Shown: piece by piece, positions 1-10,249 of the stretch
How positions within the stretch are numbered: the stretch's first letter is position 1
Layout: the number at the start of each line of letters is the position of its first letter
Source of the DNA: Histoplasma ohiense
Lineage: Eukaryota > Ascomycota > Eurotiomycetes > Onygenales > Ajellomycetaceae
Assembly (NCBI GenBank): GCA_017607445.1
Contig: JAEVHH010000002.1
Span: forward strand, 4,889,501-4,953,500
DNA length: 64,000 nt
Direction: 5' to 3'
Notes under the pieces: generated by a model
The model's input: only the letters and a program-made list of their open reading frames with translations
What the model was told of the DNA's origin: nothing
The model's database searches: none
Position numbers and translations under genes: made by a program

Positions 1-572
1 TTCGGATAATTGTAGCTCCCAACGCACGCAAGACTGAAACCTTTTCAGCGGACATCTTCTCAGGAAGAGTGATTATCGTTTTATAGCCTGCTCACGCAAT
101 ATATAAACATTTAGAAAAACACTTCAAATATACTAAATGCGCCTGTCGGCAAGTAAATAATAGAGTGGCCTAGCTAAAGGCGGCTACTGACCTTTTACTG
201 CAGCAACAAGAGCAAGCCCAATACCCCTAAATACATCAATTGCACTTTAGTCAGTTAAATCCGCTGATATCACTCACTTCAGCCAAAATGGGCGCATTCA
301 GTTATCACTCACGTATTTCCGCTTGTTGGCTCAATCAGCGTGTCACCGGGCTTTATTTTCCCTTTGCGCTCGGCCTCCTCAATCATGCGCAAGGCAATTC
401 GATCCTTCACACTTCCCCCAGCATTGAAATACTCTAGTTTAGCATAGACAGTAGCTTTGACACCAAGCCTCTGAGGTACTTTGTTGAGACGGGTTAGAGG
501 TGTATTGCCGATTTGCTGCGTGATGGATTCCATCACCGCTGGAGGGGTAACTGGGTTCGTTTTGGTAGACAT
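1..572 (-). CDS. CYS4: Cystathionine beta-synthase, N-terminal part (cut by window edge)
   Basis: PLP enzyme that condenses serine and homocysteine to cystathionine in cytosolic transsulfuration. Translation starts at 572 and three exons are visible: 572-313, 226-192 and 87-1. Donors GTGAGT and GTCAGT and AG acceptors restore one frame. The protein has the family's fold-type II start (QQIGNTPLTRLNKVPQ), the Schiff-base lysine in GGSVKDR (about residue 56) and the PLP-phosphate loop TSGNTG, which is split by the first intron between T and G. Exon 3 reads GYKTIITLPEKMS and then VSVLRALGATIIR, very close to what I know of yeast Cys4. A plain cysteine synthase is less likely because the wording around TIITLPEKMSAEK is CBS-like. 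The rest of the catalytic core and any CBS regulatory domains lie left of the window. Confidence 0.9.
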
Positions 573-1103
573 TATGGTGGGGGTGTAGATGTCGGTGGAG
601 AGTGAAACCGAAAGACGGCGATAAAACAAAAGAAAAAAAGAAATGGAACAAGTAGAAGGCTGAAGGGGGAGAAGCAGCGTGTAGATATATACAGATCGTG
701 ATGAGGCGGGCCTGGCCTATTGACGCGGGCCGATGTCAACCGCCCTCAAACTTTGAGAAGGAATTCCAGAAGTGGCGCTCCGACATCTCGACAGAGGAGT
801 CCTAACATATTCTAGCAAAGCTGAAGATATTCACCACATCCAGATATGCGTATGCGATTGTTTTGAATATGAGTGGGAGTAGGAATGGGAACATCTGTGT
901 GATGACATGGCAATGCTGGTATCCGAGCTGTTGGTTGAATTAAGATGACACGGGGGTGTTAAAAATTTGACGATTTCATTTTTACATCAGAGTCCCTCAG
1001 AATAAGTTAAATACATAGAAACAGCATTTTCGACTCTATATCATTGGTCACAGGATGCGGCTCAATTTTACGGTTCATCAAACAGTGTTACAAGCTAAGA
1101 CGC
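573..1103. other. Intergenic: CBS promoter and hydrolase 3' flank
   Basis: This 530-bp gap separates two minus-strand genes. It must hold the promoter and 5' leader of the cystathionine beta-synthase gene and the 3' end of the hydrolase. A TATATA-like stretch (about 684-690) lies some 110 bp upstream of the CBS start codon. I see no further gene. Confidence 0.6.
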
Positions 1104-2189
1104 TCAGCCTTCAATAAATGCCAATATATCCTGAACAAGTTGTTCACCATGCGTGATATACAGGCCTGTCAAGGCATGAAACTGATTAGCAATAGAAGAA
1201 TATGCAAGGCGACATGGAAATTGAAAATCGACAGAAAACAAGCTGAATAATTTCACTCACCATGAGCTCCCGACTCATACTTCCTAACCACCGTCCTGGG
1301 GATGATTTCCTTGATGATTTGGGAAGTGGCTTCAATGGGACAACCCAAATCCTGATCTCCATGGACGCACATGATAGGGATGTCAGTCTCTGCACCAAGT
1401 TTTCGCAAGCGATCTGTGAAATCCACCCCCGTGATGATCTGGATACAGCGCTCGATGGCAACGGAATCCGCCTGAGCAACAAAGCCTTCAAGCCGTCGGA
1501 GCGTGAACTCTGACAACTTGTGCTCAGGTGAAGGTACAGAGAGCGATGGGGGTAGAGCTTCATGTGTGTAATCAGCCCGCGAGCCACGGAATCCTTGGAG
1601 AATCGAGTCCCAAAGCTCGCGCGATGGCGCAGTAGGGTTTTCTGGTGTAGCCAGGGGGTATGGAAGCGCGGGACCTATCCAAAAGAACCCCTAAGTATTG
1701 GTCAGGCGGTGTCAGTGAGATTCTCGCACTGCGCTAAGTGTTTCGTTCTCATACCTTGCAGTTGCTTCTGACGTATTCGCTGCGCTCGTACGCTAGCAGA
1801 GTTTCTCCTGGACCCATGCTCGCTGCCACAAAAACAAACGGACCGATATCAAGTTTCTCTAACAGATGGGCCGCATCCTGGGCGAAGACGTTATAATCTA
1901 TCTGCTCCTTGCCCGGTTCTGCACAATTCCCACCATTCCAATCACTTTGGCCGAAACCACGGCGATCAGGGGCAATGCATCTGAATCGATAAGTCTCGCA
2001 AAGGGCGAGAGTTTGTTGTTCAAACATCAGCGAAGACATTGGCCATCCATGGATGAATACCAGTGCTGGTTTCTGCTTGCTTGCATAGGTTTTGTCCAGG
2101 TTGAAGGGACGGGGATTGCTTGTAGGTTGGTAATCCCTATAGAAGAGCTGGGCTCCGTCAAAGGGGCTGGTGAAGCGAGGCATGTTCAA
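1104..2189 (-). CDS. Alpha/beta-hydrolase fold protein
   Basis: Predicted soluble alpha/beta hydrolase of 308 residues in three exons: 2189-1755, 1690-1261 and 1165-1104. Introns have GTATGAG and GTGAGTG donors and keep the frame. The oxyanion-hole motif is FIHGWP (about residues 45-50). The nucleophile elbow is AASMGPG with the candidate catalytic serine at 124; the usual first glycine of GxSxG is alanine. The acid is in HGDQD and the catalytic histidine in GAHG, whose codons are split by intron 2. The small last exon gives the usual C-terminal helix (LYITHGEQLVQDILAFI). Substrate cannot be told; epoxide hydrolase-like, haloperoxidase-like and esterase activities are all possible. It is co-oriented with the CBS gene but 530 bp away, so no functional link is implied. 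Confidence 0.82.
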
Positions 2190-4028
2190 GGTAGCAATAG
2201 AAGGCTATTTCTTATTCTCTGTGTACCAAGAGATGGTTTGATGCTGGATGAATCGTCGGCTGTATGAGGATACAGAGTGAGACGATCTCACAACAGCATG
2301 GAGATGGCCTTTTATAACCCATTTCTCCCCAGTGTCAAATAAAAATTTCCACCAAGGGCTGGAAACATAACACGAGCAACATGTGGGCCTTCATGAAGTA
2401 ATTTCATGTTCAAGGCAAATATCAAAGTGTCTGTTATGTCGCTCATCAATTCACTATATCTTTTGACAAGCGCTGTTTGGATTCCCCCTCGCGCGGGGGA
2501 AGGATTCTGTCAGGCATATGAGGGGCGGATCGATCATCTCGTTATGGGGATCCTGATACGAGGCTCCGCCTTTTCGTCCCAACAGCCGATATAACGTTAT
2601 GGCCAGCGATCCTGGCCTTGACATCAGCAGCACCACTGCCGCGCAAGAAAATCTTCAAGGAACATACATACACAACGGTCTGTAAATTCGGCGGTTGAAA
2701 GGATGTGAGTGATGGGGTGGCGGGGATTTCTCTTGAGCATGCTGTTCCAGGAGCTGTTAAACACAACCGAAGCCTTCAATGGGATCCTTGGGCGCTCACA
2801 CCATTTGCCTCGTCTACACAGTGGCTTCAAGACAACCCGTACTATTTGTGCCGCTTCAGCCACCAGCGATTTCAGCTGCTGTCTTCATCGCTGCCGCTTA
2901 CCTTCTCAGAAACCGAGATTCAGCGAGTTTCTTTGGCTCTGGGGCTTTTAGGCGCTGCTTCCAGAGGCCAGTTACCCCATGCGTGTTCCAGCATTATTGG
3001 ATCGACGATGCCTCCTCAGCGCCCCCATTCTCTCCATGAAACGTTCTGAGACGATTCTTCTTCCCCTTAGCAATTGGGGCACTCCGAGGAAATTGATACC
3101 TGCCAACACGCCAGGTCAGAAGCCAGGAACCCTCAGCCAAGCTAAGCCAAGTTTTCGTTCCTGTTAACTGACGACTAATATTTCTCCACACATTCCTTCA
3201 ACAATGCGCCACCACGCCGCTTGAAAGCTTGAGAAGCTTGAGAAGCTTGAAACTGGACAAACTGGACCAGCCAAGTCAGAGCGAACGAGTTGGTTTTCAG
3301 TTCCGATATTTCATCCTCTAGTACGCGCGGGTTGCAAGGATACGTCTCCGGATTATAACAAACGCAGTTTAAACATTCCAATCACAACCAAAGCTCCCTC
3401 ACTAATGTATTTCACCATCCTAGGAGAATCGAGTCGATGATTATAGGAGTAGCCGCTGCCTGGGCTGAAATCGTTGGCGCTTTTTTGATTGGTGCCATAT
3501 CACATGACTAAGTGTGCGAGGGAGCCCTGGAGTTAACTAGGGGATACGGTATGTGTTCAATCGTCAAATGAGAGCAGGACAGGCAGGCATTGCTTGCTTG
3601 ATGACCCCTGGCCAATGATGCCGTGGCGAACTCCCAGGAGACATGAGACAGGAGCCCTGGATTTCTTTCACCGTCTCGTTTTCCCCTTTCTTTCATCTTC
3701 AACACCCCCTTTGTTGCATCAATTCGCACAGTTTTACTTCTCCTTTCCTTCTCCTTTTACAGATCTATATCTTTTCACCTTGATTCACTACGCTCTGGGC
3801 ATCTGCTGTGGCTTTCTTGACTCCATCAATCCTCGGACAGACAAGTTAGCCTTAAAACTTCATTGAGATTTTCACAGGAGCCCGATCGAACGTCGTTTCG
3901 CGGTACAGCCTTGACCGCTGGGATTGTTATTTTCTCTCCAGAGGAAGTGCTGGTATTCGTTTTTAATAGAGTAACCTCAGACCCTTAGAAACTGACAACC
4001 GCAACCAATCCTTCACTCCCACAACTAT
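2190..4028. other. Intergenic between hydrolase and exchanger
   Basis: This 1.8-kb stretch lies between divergently transcribed genes. It holds a weak reading frame at 2779-3039 (86 codons, described as a finding), a short tandem repeat near 3222-3250 and a pyrimidine-rich stretch at about 3660-3790 that probably belongs to the exchanger's promoter or leader. No other gene is recognisable. Confidence 0.55.
3222..3250. repeat. Short tandem repeat, unit GAGAAGCTT
   Basis: About three copies of a 9-bp unit containing the HindIII-like core AAGCTT lie in tandem. They are followed by two near-copies of AACTGGAC. No coding role is apparent. Confidence 0.7.
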
Positions 4029-5580
4029 ATGGAGCAGCGAGCTCCCTCGTTCTCCTCCCAGGACGCAAACAACCGTCCAGGATCTCCTCCACAGTCATCA
4101 AAGAAGACGAACGAGCCTAGTCATCCGATTCTCCCCTTGCATAATGAGTCTTCCAGATCGTTATTCCGTGTGGCTTCTGCTGGCGAGAGCGGCCGCAGAG
4201 GAATCCACCCCATCCATTTCCTAACAGTATGCACGAAAAGTACCAATCGCGTCTCAATGATCGTAAATGTGCTTTGGCCCTTTGTCCCGGCTGCAATCGC
4301 TCTTAGCTTTGCGCGCCCTGATCTCCATCTCTGGATTTTTAGCCTCAATTACATCGCCATGGTGCCAACTGCCAATTTGCTAGGTTTTGCAGGGTCTGAG
4401 TTGGCTCGGAAGCTGCCAAAGGTTCTTGGCATTTTGTTGGAAACCGCATTGAGTTCGTTGGTGGAAATTGTTTTGTTGATGGTGCTAATTTCCAATGACG
4501 AGAATAGTAACTTGGTCCCTGTTATCCATGCCGCAATTCTAGGCTCGATTTTGGCCAACTTGTTGCTTTGTCTGGGGACATGTTTTTTCGTGGGCGGACT
4601 GAGGCGCAATGATCAAACATTCCACGAGGTTATTAGTGAAACGGGCTCTGGAATGCTGCTTGTGGCCGGGTTTGGCCTCCTAATTCCCAGCGCGTTCTAT
4701 TCCGCTCTTTCTCGAAGCACAACTGCTGATGGCCATTTCACCGCTCAATTGCTCTTGGACAACACTCGTACCATCAGCCGAGCGACTTCAGTCATCCTTT
4801 TAGTTGCCTTTTTAATGTAAGGACGATTTTGCATGGATTTTTTCTCTCTGTTTTTAAGAATTCGACTTGGCGATACTGACTGGAATCTAGATTCTTATTC
4901 TTCAACCTTCGAAGTCATAATAGCATATACGACGAGGTCCTTGAGTTGGATGAAGAAAAGGATGAAGACGGGGCAGACGAAAAGAGAAGAGCTAAACTTA
5001 CATTCACCGAATGCCTCGTAGCTATTGCTATCTCGCTCACCTGTGTTTCACTTTCTGCTGTGTTTCTGGTTGAGCAGATACCACCTATCGTTGAAAGAGG
5101 CGTCCCGGACAATTTCATGGGCCTTATCTTGGTCCCTCTAGTCGAGAAAGCAGCTGAGCATCTGGTTGCAGTTGACGAAGCTTGGTAGGCAACATCCACG
5201 CACGGCTTGTAAACACATACCTTATCTCTCCTCAAACTAACGCCGTTTTCCTTCTCTACAGGGACAACCAAATCAATTTTGCGCTCTTCCACTGCCTTGG
5301 ACCGTCCATTCAAACGGCGCTCTTCAATGCTCCCCTAGTTGTCATTGTAGGCTGGGGCTTAGGAAAGGACATGAATCTGAACTTCGAAATATTCATGGTT
5401 GCGATGCTCGTGCTCTCGATCCTGGTTGTTGGCAATTTCCTCCGCGATGGTAAATCGAATTATCTAGAAGGGGCGCTGCTTGTTCTGGTGTATATCATCA
5501 TCGCCGTGACTTCTTGGTACTATCCAAACCCACATGATTTGACGACAAATGTTCGGTTGCCGGCAGGAGAACATCATTGA
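4029..5580 (+). CDS. Calcium/proton exchanger (CaCA/CAX family), divergent
   Basis: Predicted vacuolar or other endomembrane cation/H+ antiporter of 466 residues in three exons: 4029-4816, 4891-5184 and 5262-5580. The junctions restore the cytosolic loop FNLRSHNSIYD with the acidic stretch LELDEEKDEDGADEK, and the tryptophan of DEAW. Multiple hydrophobic segments occur on both sides of that loop, as in the two-repeat CAX topology. The repeats are recognisable (VEIVLLMVLISN, ILGSILANLLLCLGTCFF, KAAEHLVAVDEAW, SIQTALFNAPLVVIVGW). The GN pair that normally precedes the catalytic glutamate is absent from both repeats, while the glutamates are kept. The 75-residue N-terminus is polar and Ser/Pro-rich. 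Fungi carry several Vcx1 paralogues; this looks like a diverged one, so ion specificity is uncertain. Confidence 0.85.
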
Positions 5581-5996
5581 ACATTGATGAACAAACCCCT
5601 TCTCTTCCTTTTCAGGCGTGGTATTTCACCTTTGCATTTGGTCACATTTGAATCATGGACTGGAAAAAGATACGTTGAGTGCAGGACGTGATAATATTAA
5701 AATGACATCATCAAATTTTTTGGCGTTGCAATCTGGGTAGTTAGCATCACTGTCATTCTAGCGAGGCTAGACCTAATACATAGCCGTGATTTTTGTGGAT
5801 AAGTAGAATAATCGATAACATATTTCGCGATTTCAATTGAAACCTTGGTTGCTTTGTTGATAAAATTCCATCCAGGATTCTGTGTAAGTTAGGCTTGTTT
5901 ATAAATTTACGCCAATCAATTGACTTCCAAGCTTTGATCCAGCGCGCCAACCTTCACGTGTACAATTAACAGCACCTGGCGAGGACGAGCCAAACC
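5581..5996. other. Intergenic with CACGTG box
   Basis: This 416-bp gap lies between two plus-strand genes. A CACGTG E-box at 5955-5960 lies 37 bp before the start codon of the following gene and may bind a bHLH factor such as a Cbf1-like protein. Otherwise AT-rich, with no gene seen. Confidence 0.5.
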
Positions 5997-7773
5997 ATGG
6001 AAAACAACCAAATATCACTCCAGGAGAATGTCGCCAATGCTTTTAGGGAACGAGGTATTCCTGTTAAACGTGATGACATTAATGCTGCTCTGGCAGATGC
6101 CGACACTTGCAAATGGATAGAAAATCATCTTACTCCAGAAACGCTTCTGTCAAAAGAAGAATTGACCTTGTACGTTTTAAACCTCTCACAAACAAAAAAT
6201 CTCGCTTCTAACCAAACTCTTGCTAACTGGGATTCCTTTTATTAAAGGTATACAAAAATCGAAGCAACTGGATCCCTCAAAGGCATTCTGCATGGCCAAG
6301 AAATATCATCAACAAAACCTTTCCTAGATGATGAAATACGCAAAGCGATTGGATCACTCAAGGCTTCGACCGCGGCCGTTGAGCACCAAACGGAGACATT
6401 GAAGCTGCAATGCAAAGAGCTTAAATCCCAGATTCGCAACGGAAATCACTCTCGGCAACGAGAAGCGAAGGCGTGGGCCCAATGGAAAATTAAACACGCG
6501 CTGGAGAAACAACAGATTGATGTTGCGGTACAGTTTCACCACCGATAAACGTCATGCATACATCACACTGATGGCTTCTTGCAGGTTGAAGACCTCACCC
6601 ACGATTTTGAGACGACTCTCAGCTCAATGAAGTCCTTATTGACTACCGAAGCTCATACATTGCTCCCTCAATTGGCTAGCAAATTGAAAGACGATAACCA
6701 ATCTCTGCAGAGCTTGGAAAAAATGGCGTCAATAATTCAAATAGACACTGCTGATAAAGAGCTTAGTGCACGTGCTACCGAGCTAACTGCGAAGCTCTCC
6801 AGATACCTCGTTGAGGAAATCCACTCGCGATTGGATCGGGTATATATTGAATATTTGCAAAGCAACGCTCCAGGAATAGATGAAGGCGACGAAGAAGCAT
6901 TAGCGACTCTCCAGGAAGAGATTAACTCATTATATTCGGAAATCGAAATTCTTTCGAAAATGACCACTCAACAGGAATTCAAGGATCCGATACTTCGCGC
7001 TCTTCAGAGTAGCGGAGCGGAGGCTCGTTCGACTTCTCAACAGCAATTGGAGCGGGTTCGTATCCCTTCTCTATTTGCACCATTTGCTATCGTACACCTC
7101 AAGGAATGAATATGAAGGCTGATTTTCAACCTAGGTTTTTGATACTATACTCGACTTAACTCAATCTACTGAACGAATAACCGAGAAGTTAAATAACCGG
7201 CAATCGCACCAAACGGCGTTGAACTATCTAGCTACAAAATACAACTACGAACAGGAAAGTAAACTATCAGAGGCTCAGACGGGAAAAGCAATCACACCAC
7301 AGAAACGCTTGTCTCGACTATCATACATGCCCTCGACGCCTAAAGATACTGATCAAAAAAGCTCACTTTCTCTTCCACTTGATCATGGCTCAAAAGCTCT
7401 TGAACAGCTCCTCCGGCGACTCGGGGTTTCTACTATCGATCTCGTGGAAAGCGGCTTAACACATGATGCGTCAATGGCCCTTGATGAGAAGAAGCAGCAC
7501 ATGTTGGAAATGCTTCAAAATCTGCAATCTACCGCCGAGTCCCCTCTTTCTCTCTACTTGGGAACAGCTGACCAAGCTGCTCAGTTACTGCATTCCGCCC
7601 TGTATGCGGATTCGAGTTTCGAAATCTCTATGATAGACGGTACGCAGGATGGGAAACTTGGCGCATTGGAAAGACAGATTGAAGTGCTCCGGAAAGGGAT
7701 TAATGGGCTTGATGTTGGTATCTTGCATGGTGGGGACAAGGCGCAGGAGAAGTTTATGGAGAGATGGGGATGA
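5997..7773 (+). CDS. Coiled-coil protein, probable augmin subunit HAUS3-like
   Basis: Predicted 520-residue, largely helical protein in four exons: 5997-6169, 6248-6527, 6585-7055 and 7135-7773. All junctions keep frame; the third donor is the unusual GTTCGT. The first 60 residues resemble the HAUS3 N-terminal domain as I know it: a short globular start, a W followed by LTPETLLSKEEL, then a G-x-L-x-G segment and LDDEIRKAIGSL. Long heptad-like helices follow (about residues 95-330), then a polar linker and a helical end. Augmin recruits gamma-tubulin to existing microtubules for branching nucleation and occurs in filamentous fungi though not in budding yeast. The assignment rests on remembered pattern similarity; a generic coiled-coil or kinetochore protein is the alternative. 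Confidence 0.6.
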
Positions 7774-8693
7774 GAAATGGTTTTTCCTTTTCAAGGAAAA
7801 TCATTATTGATACTAGTTTCCTTCCGTCCTTCCGTTCCCCTCATACTCTTATCGATTATATTTCCCATGTCCTCCATTTTTTCATACCTGGTTTGGTTCA
7901 TCGGACCTTTCTTGAGCCATATTGGAGTAGGCGTTACAAACTCCTAAACTATTGTTTCTGCCCACACGCAAGGACGGCGAGCCTCTTCGTCCCCCCTATT
8001 GGTAATTCACGTGACCGATGGGCTGAGAGAGCTAGATTCCTTCCTTCTCTGTGGATCCTTCAGTGCACTCTTATTACTTTCTTTCTTTTGTAAATCTGTT
8101 TGTTTTTGTTTCTTTAAAAGAGAGATTTTTTTATTTTTATTTTTATTTTTTTTTTTTGTTTTTAATATTTAGAATAAATCAATTAATTAAAAATTTAATT
8201 TAATCTAACTGGTTCTTCAATTTTCAACAGGCATCAACAATCTCAATTCAGCCTCAGGTTTCCATGTACAGTACCTATCCACAATTAAACGTTTACCCCG
8301 AAATGCACGCCAGAGACGGGTCCGAAGAGAGGATGCACAAAAGTTAAAAAAAAATGGAACTCAGCGCGAAGTCTCTCATGAAACCTGATTCTGATTGAAA
8401 GGCAAGTTGAAGTATCTCAGATGAAAGATAGAACTCTCATTTGAACATTCAGTCAGATCCATCCATTTTTATATTTGCGACTGCAGATATATCTGCCTAT
8501 CGAACCTTCGGATCACTTAATAGAGACTGACAAGCGCTCGACAATGCGAGTCTCATTCCCAGGAAGAAGATTTTCACCATACAATAAGACACAACAAATC
8601 ATGATACTTCTATGTGAGAAAACCCGGCTTGACATGGAATAAGCTCGCAAGGAAGTGTCAATGAAGCCTACTACAGGCTAAAAATTCCCCAGA
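7774..8693. other. Intergenic, AT-rich, with TCACGTGAC palindrome
   Basis: This 920-bp gap includes a strongly AT-rich stretch (about 8100-8210) with T and A runs and a TCACGTGAC E-box palindrome at 8007-8015. It holds the 3' end of the coiled-coil gene and the cyclin promoter. No gene is recognisable. Confidence 0.55.
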
Positions 8694-9452
8694 ATGAACA
8701 GACGAAGCGAGGAACTAGAAGGCCGAAAGAGAACTGATCTAGTTGCGCAAACAAATCGACTCTCTCTTTCACCGAAGCAGCCCCTCCATCCCGCAGCCTC
8801 TAGTCCTGCTGATGTTAAATCGCCTCATTACGATGAAGTATTTAGCCTCTCTCCCGAATCAGCTTTGATGATTCTTTGCGCCCATGTGAATAAATTAGCC
8901 AAACTCACTGGCGACATACCCTCATCTACGCCACCGACGGGAGGAAACATCATCGCATCCCAGACGACGGATGATAATTGCGCCAACCTCCCAAGGGCCG
9001 ACAATTCATTATCAAACGCTAACCCGAGAACGGGCGCAAAACATCTCGATACCTTCTGTCCAATGTTATTAATCAAGAGCTTTTACTGCAAGCAGATCTC
9101 CCCGATATCTTTGGCAGACTACCTCCTTCGAATCCATCGTTACTGCCCAATGTCAACTGCCGTGTATCTGGCTACAAGCCAATATATCAGGCACCTGGCG
9201 ATTGTGGAGAAAATCATATATGTGACTCCGCGCAACATGCACCGGCTCGTTCTAGGTGGACTGCGGGTAGCAGCGAAAATTGTAGAGGATCTCTGCTATC
9301 AACACAGACGGCTTGCTAAAGTTGGAGGAGTGACGGAGCGGGAGCTGGCGAAGCTCGAGATTAGCTTTAGCTTCTTGATGGATTTCGAGTTGAGGGTTGA
9401 TGCCGAGATGATGTTTCATGAGATCGAGGCATATCGAGAAGAGTCACGGTAA
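8694..9452 (+). CDS. Pho80-type cyclin (Pho85 cyclin family)
   Basis: Predicted cyclin partner of a Pho85-type cyclin-dependent kinase, 252 residues, apparently one exon. The N-terminal 110 residues are polar and low in conservation (Ser/Pro-rich, with an NRLSLSPKQP patch). The PHO80 domain fills the C-terminal half: SPISLADYLLRIHRYCP, then an alpha-helical LATSQYIRHLA segment, NMHRLVLGGLRVAAKI and the diagnostic AKVGGVTERELAKLEISFSFLMDFEL. Pho85-cyclin complexes act in phosphate sensing, glycogen metabolism and polarity; which branch this one serves cannot be told. The stop codon overlaps a possible GTAAAT donor, so a short extra 3' exon cannot be excluded. Confidence 0.88.
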   Translation: MNRRSEELEGRKRTDLVAQTNRLSLSPKQPLHPAASSPADVKSPHYDEVFSLSPESALMILCAHVNKLAKLTGDIPSSTPPTGGNIIASQTTDDNCANLPRADNSLSNANPRTGAKHLDTFCPMLLIKSFYCKQISPISLADYLLRIHRYCPMSTAVYLATSQYIRHLAIVEKIIYVTPRNMHRLVLGGLRVAAKIVEDLCYQHRRLAKVGGVTERELAKLEISFSFLMDFELRVDAEMMFHEIEAYREESR

Positions 9453-10249
9453 ATAAGACCCTGCGGTACATATTATTATATTTATACACACAGATCTGTA
9501 CATACTAGTACCTGGTATTTTTTTTGGGTGGGAAGGGAAAAGCAGTTCGTTAAATTTGTTGCAGCTTTCGGGGCCTAGAATTCGTGAATGATGGTGAGAA
9601 AATCTTCGTCCAAGGTGTGTTGACACTGACAGCGTCCTTGAGATTCGCGATAGTGGCCTGGTGCTGGCTGTGGAATACGAGGCGCCAAACAGCAAGAAAT
9701 CTTTCAGCCTCAATTGTGGAGATCAATGTCCTCTGCGCCAGCCGGGCCATGTGAAAACTTCTACGGAGTACAGCGCGTCTTTTGGAAAGCTGGAAACGAC
9801 CAGACAGCTGTTGGGAGAGGCAAACTAGTAGTAGACACTGTCTAATAAGATAAATAAATGTAATAACTAACTAAACGTCAACAGTAGTTAACTAATTCAA
9901 CAGAATTCACAATTGAATAACGGTGTCTACTGCATCTCGTTCCCCTGCTCTAAACCGCATTCGGCCTGCTGGATACGGATCCCGTACCCGCTTCGTGATC
10001 ATATCAGCCTTGCAGAAAAAATATCCATTTGCTGGATCACGCCGCGGCGCATATGCAAGAGAGCTAGACTCATTTCCACCTGCCAGACCAGAACTTTTGA
10101 CTCTCCCTTCTCTCTCGTTCCCCTGGAATGGCGAAATGATTGAATTTCTCAACTGAGGAACAAACACCAAACGCTGTCTGATTTCCACCCGGCGCAATTC
10201 CCTCCCAAGCGCAAACGTCTGTCTTAAGTTAGCCTTCCAGGGCTGAGCC
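9453..10249. other. Intergenic between cyclin and AKR1
   Basis: This 800-bp gap holds the AKR1 promoter and leader. A 66-codon minus-strand frame (9750-9550, beginning MARLAQRTL) is present, but I recognise nothing in it. No RNA gene was seen. Confidence 0.5.

Noticed and set aside
9550..9750. 66-codon minus-strand frame beginning MARLAQRTL
   Set aside because: It is short, has no upstream exon with good splice signals that I could find, and matches no family I know; kept only as a remark in the intergenic entry.
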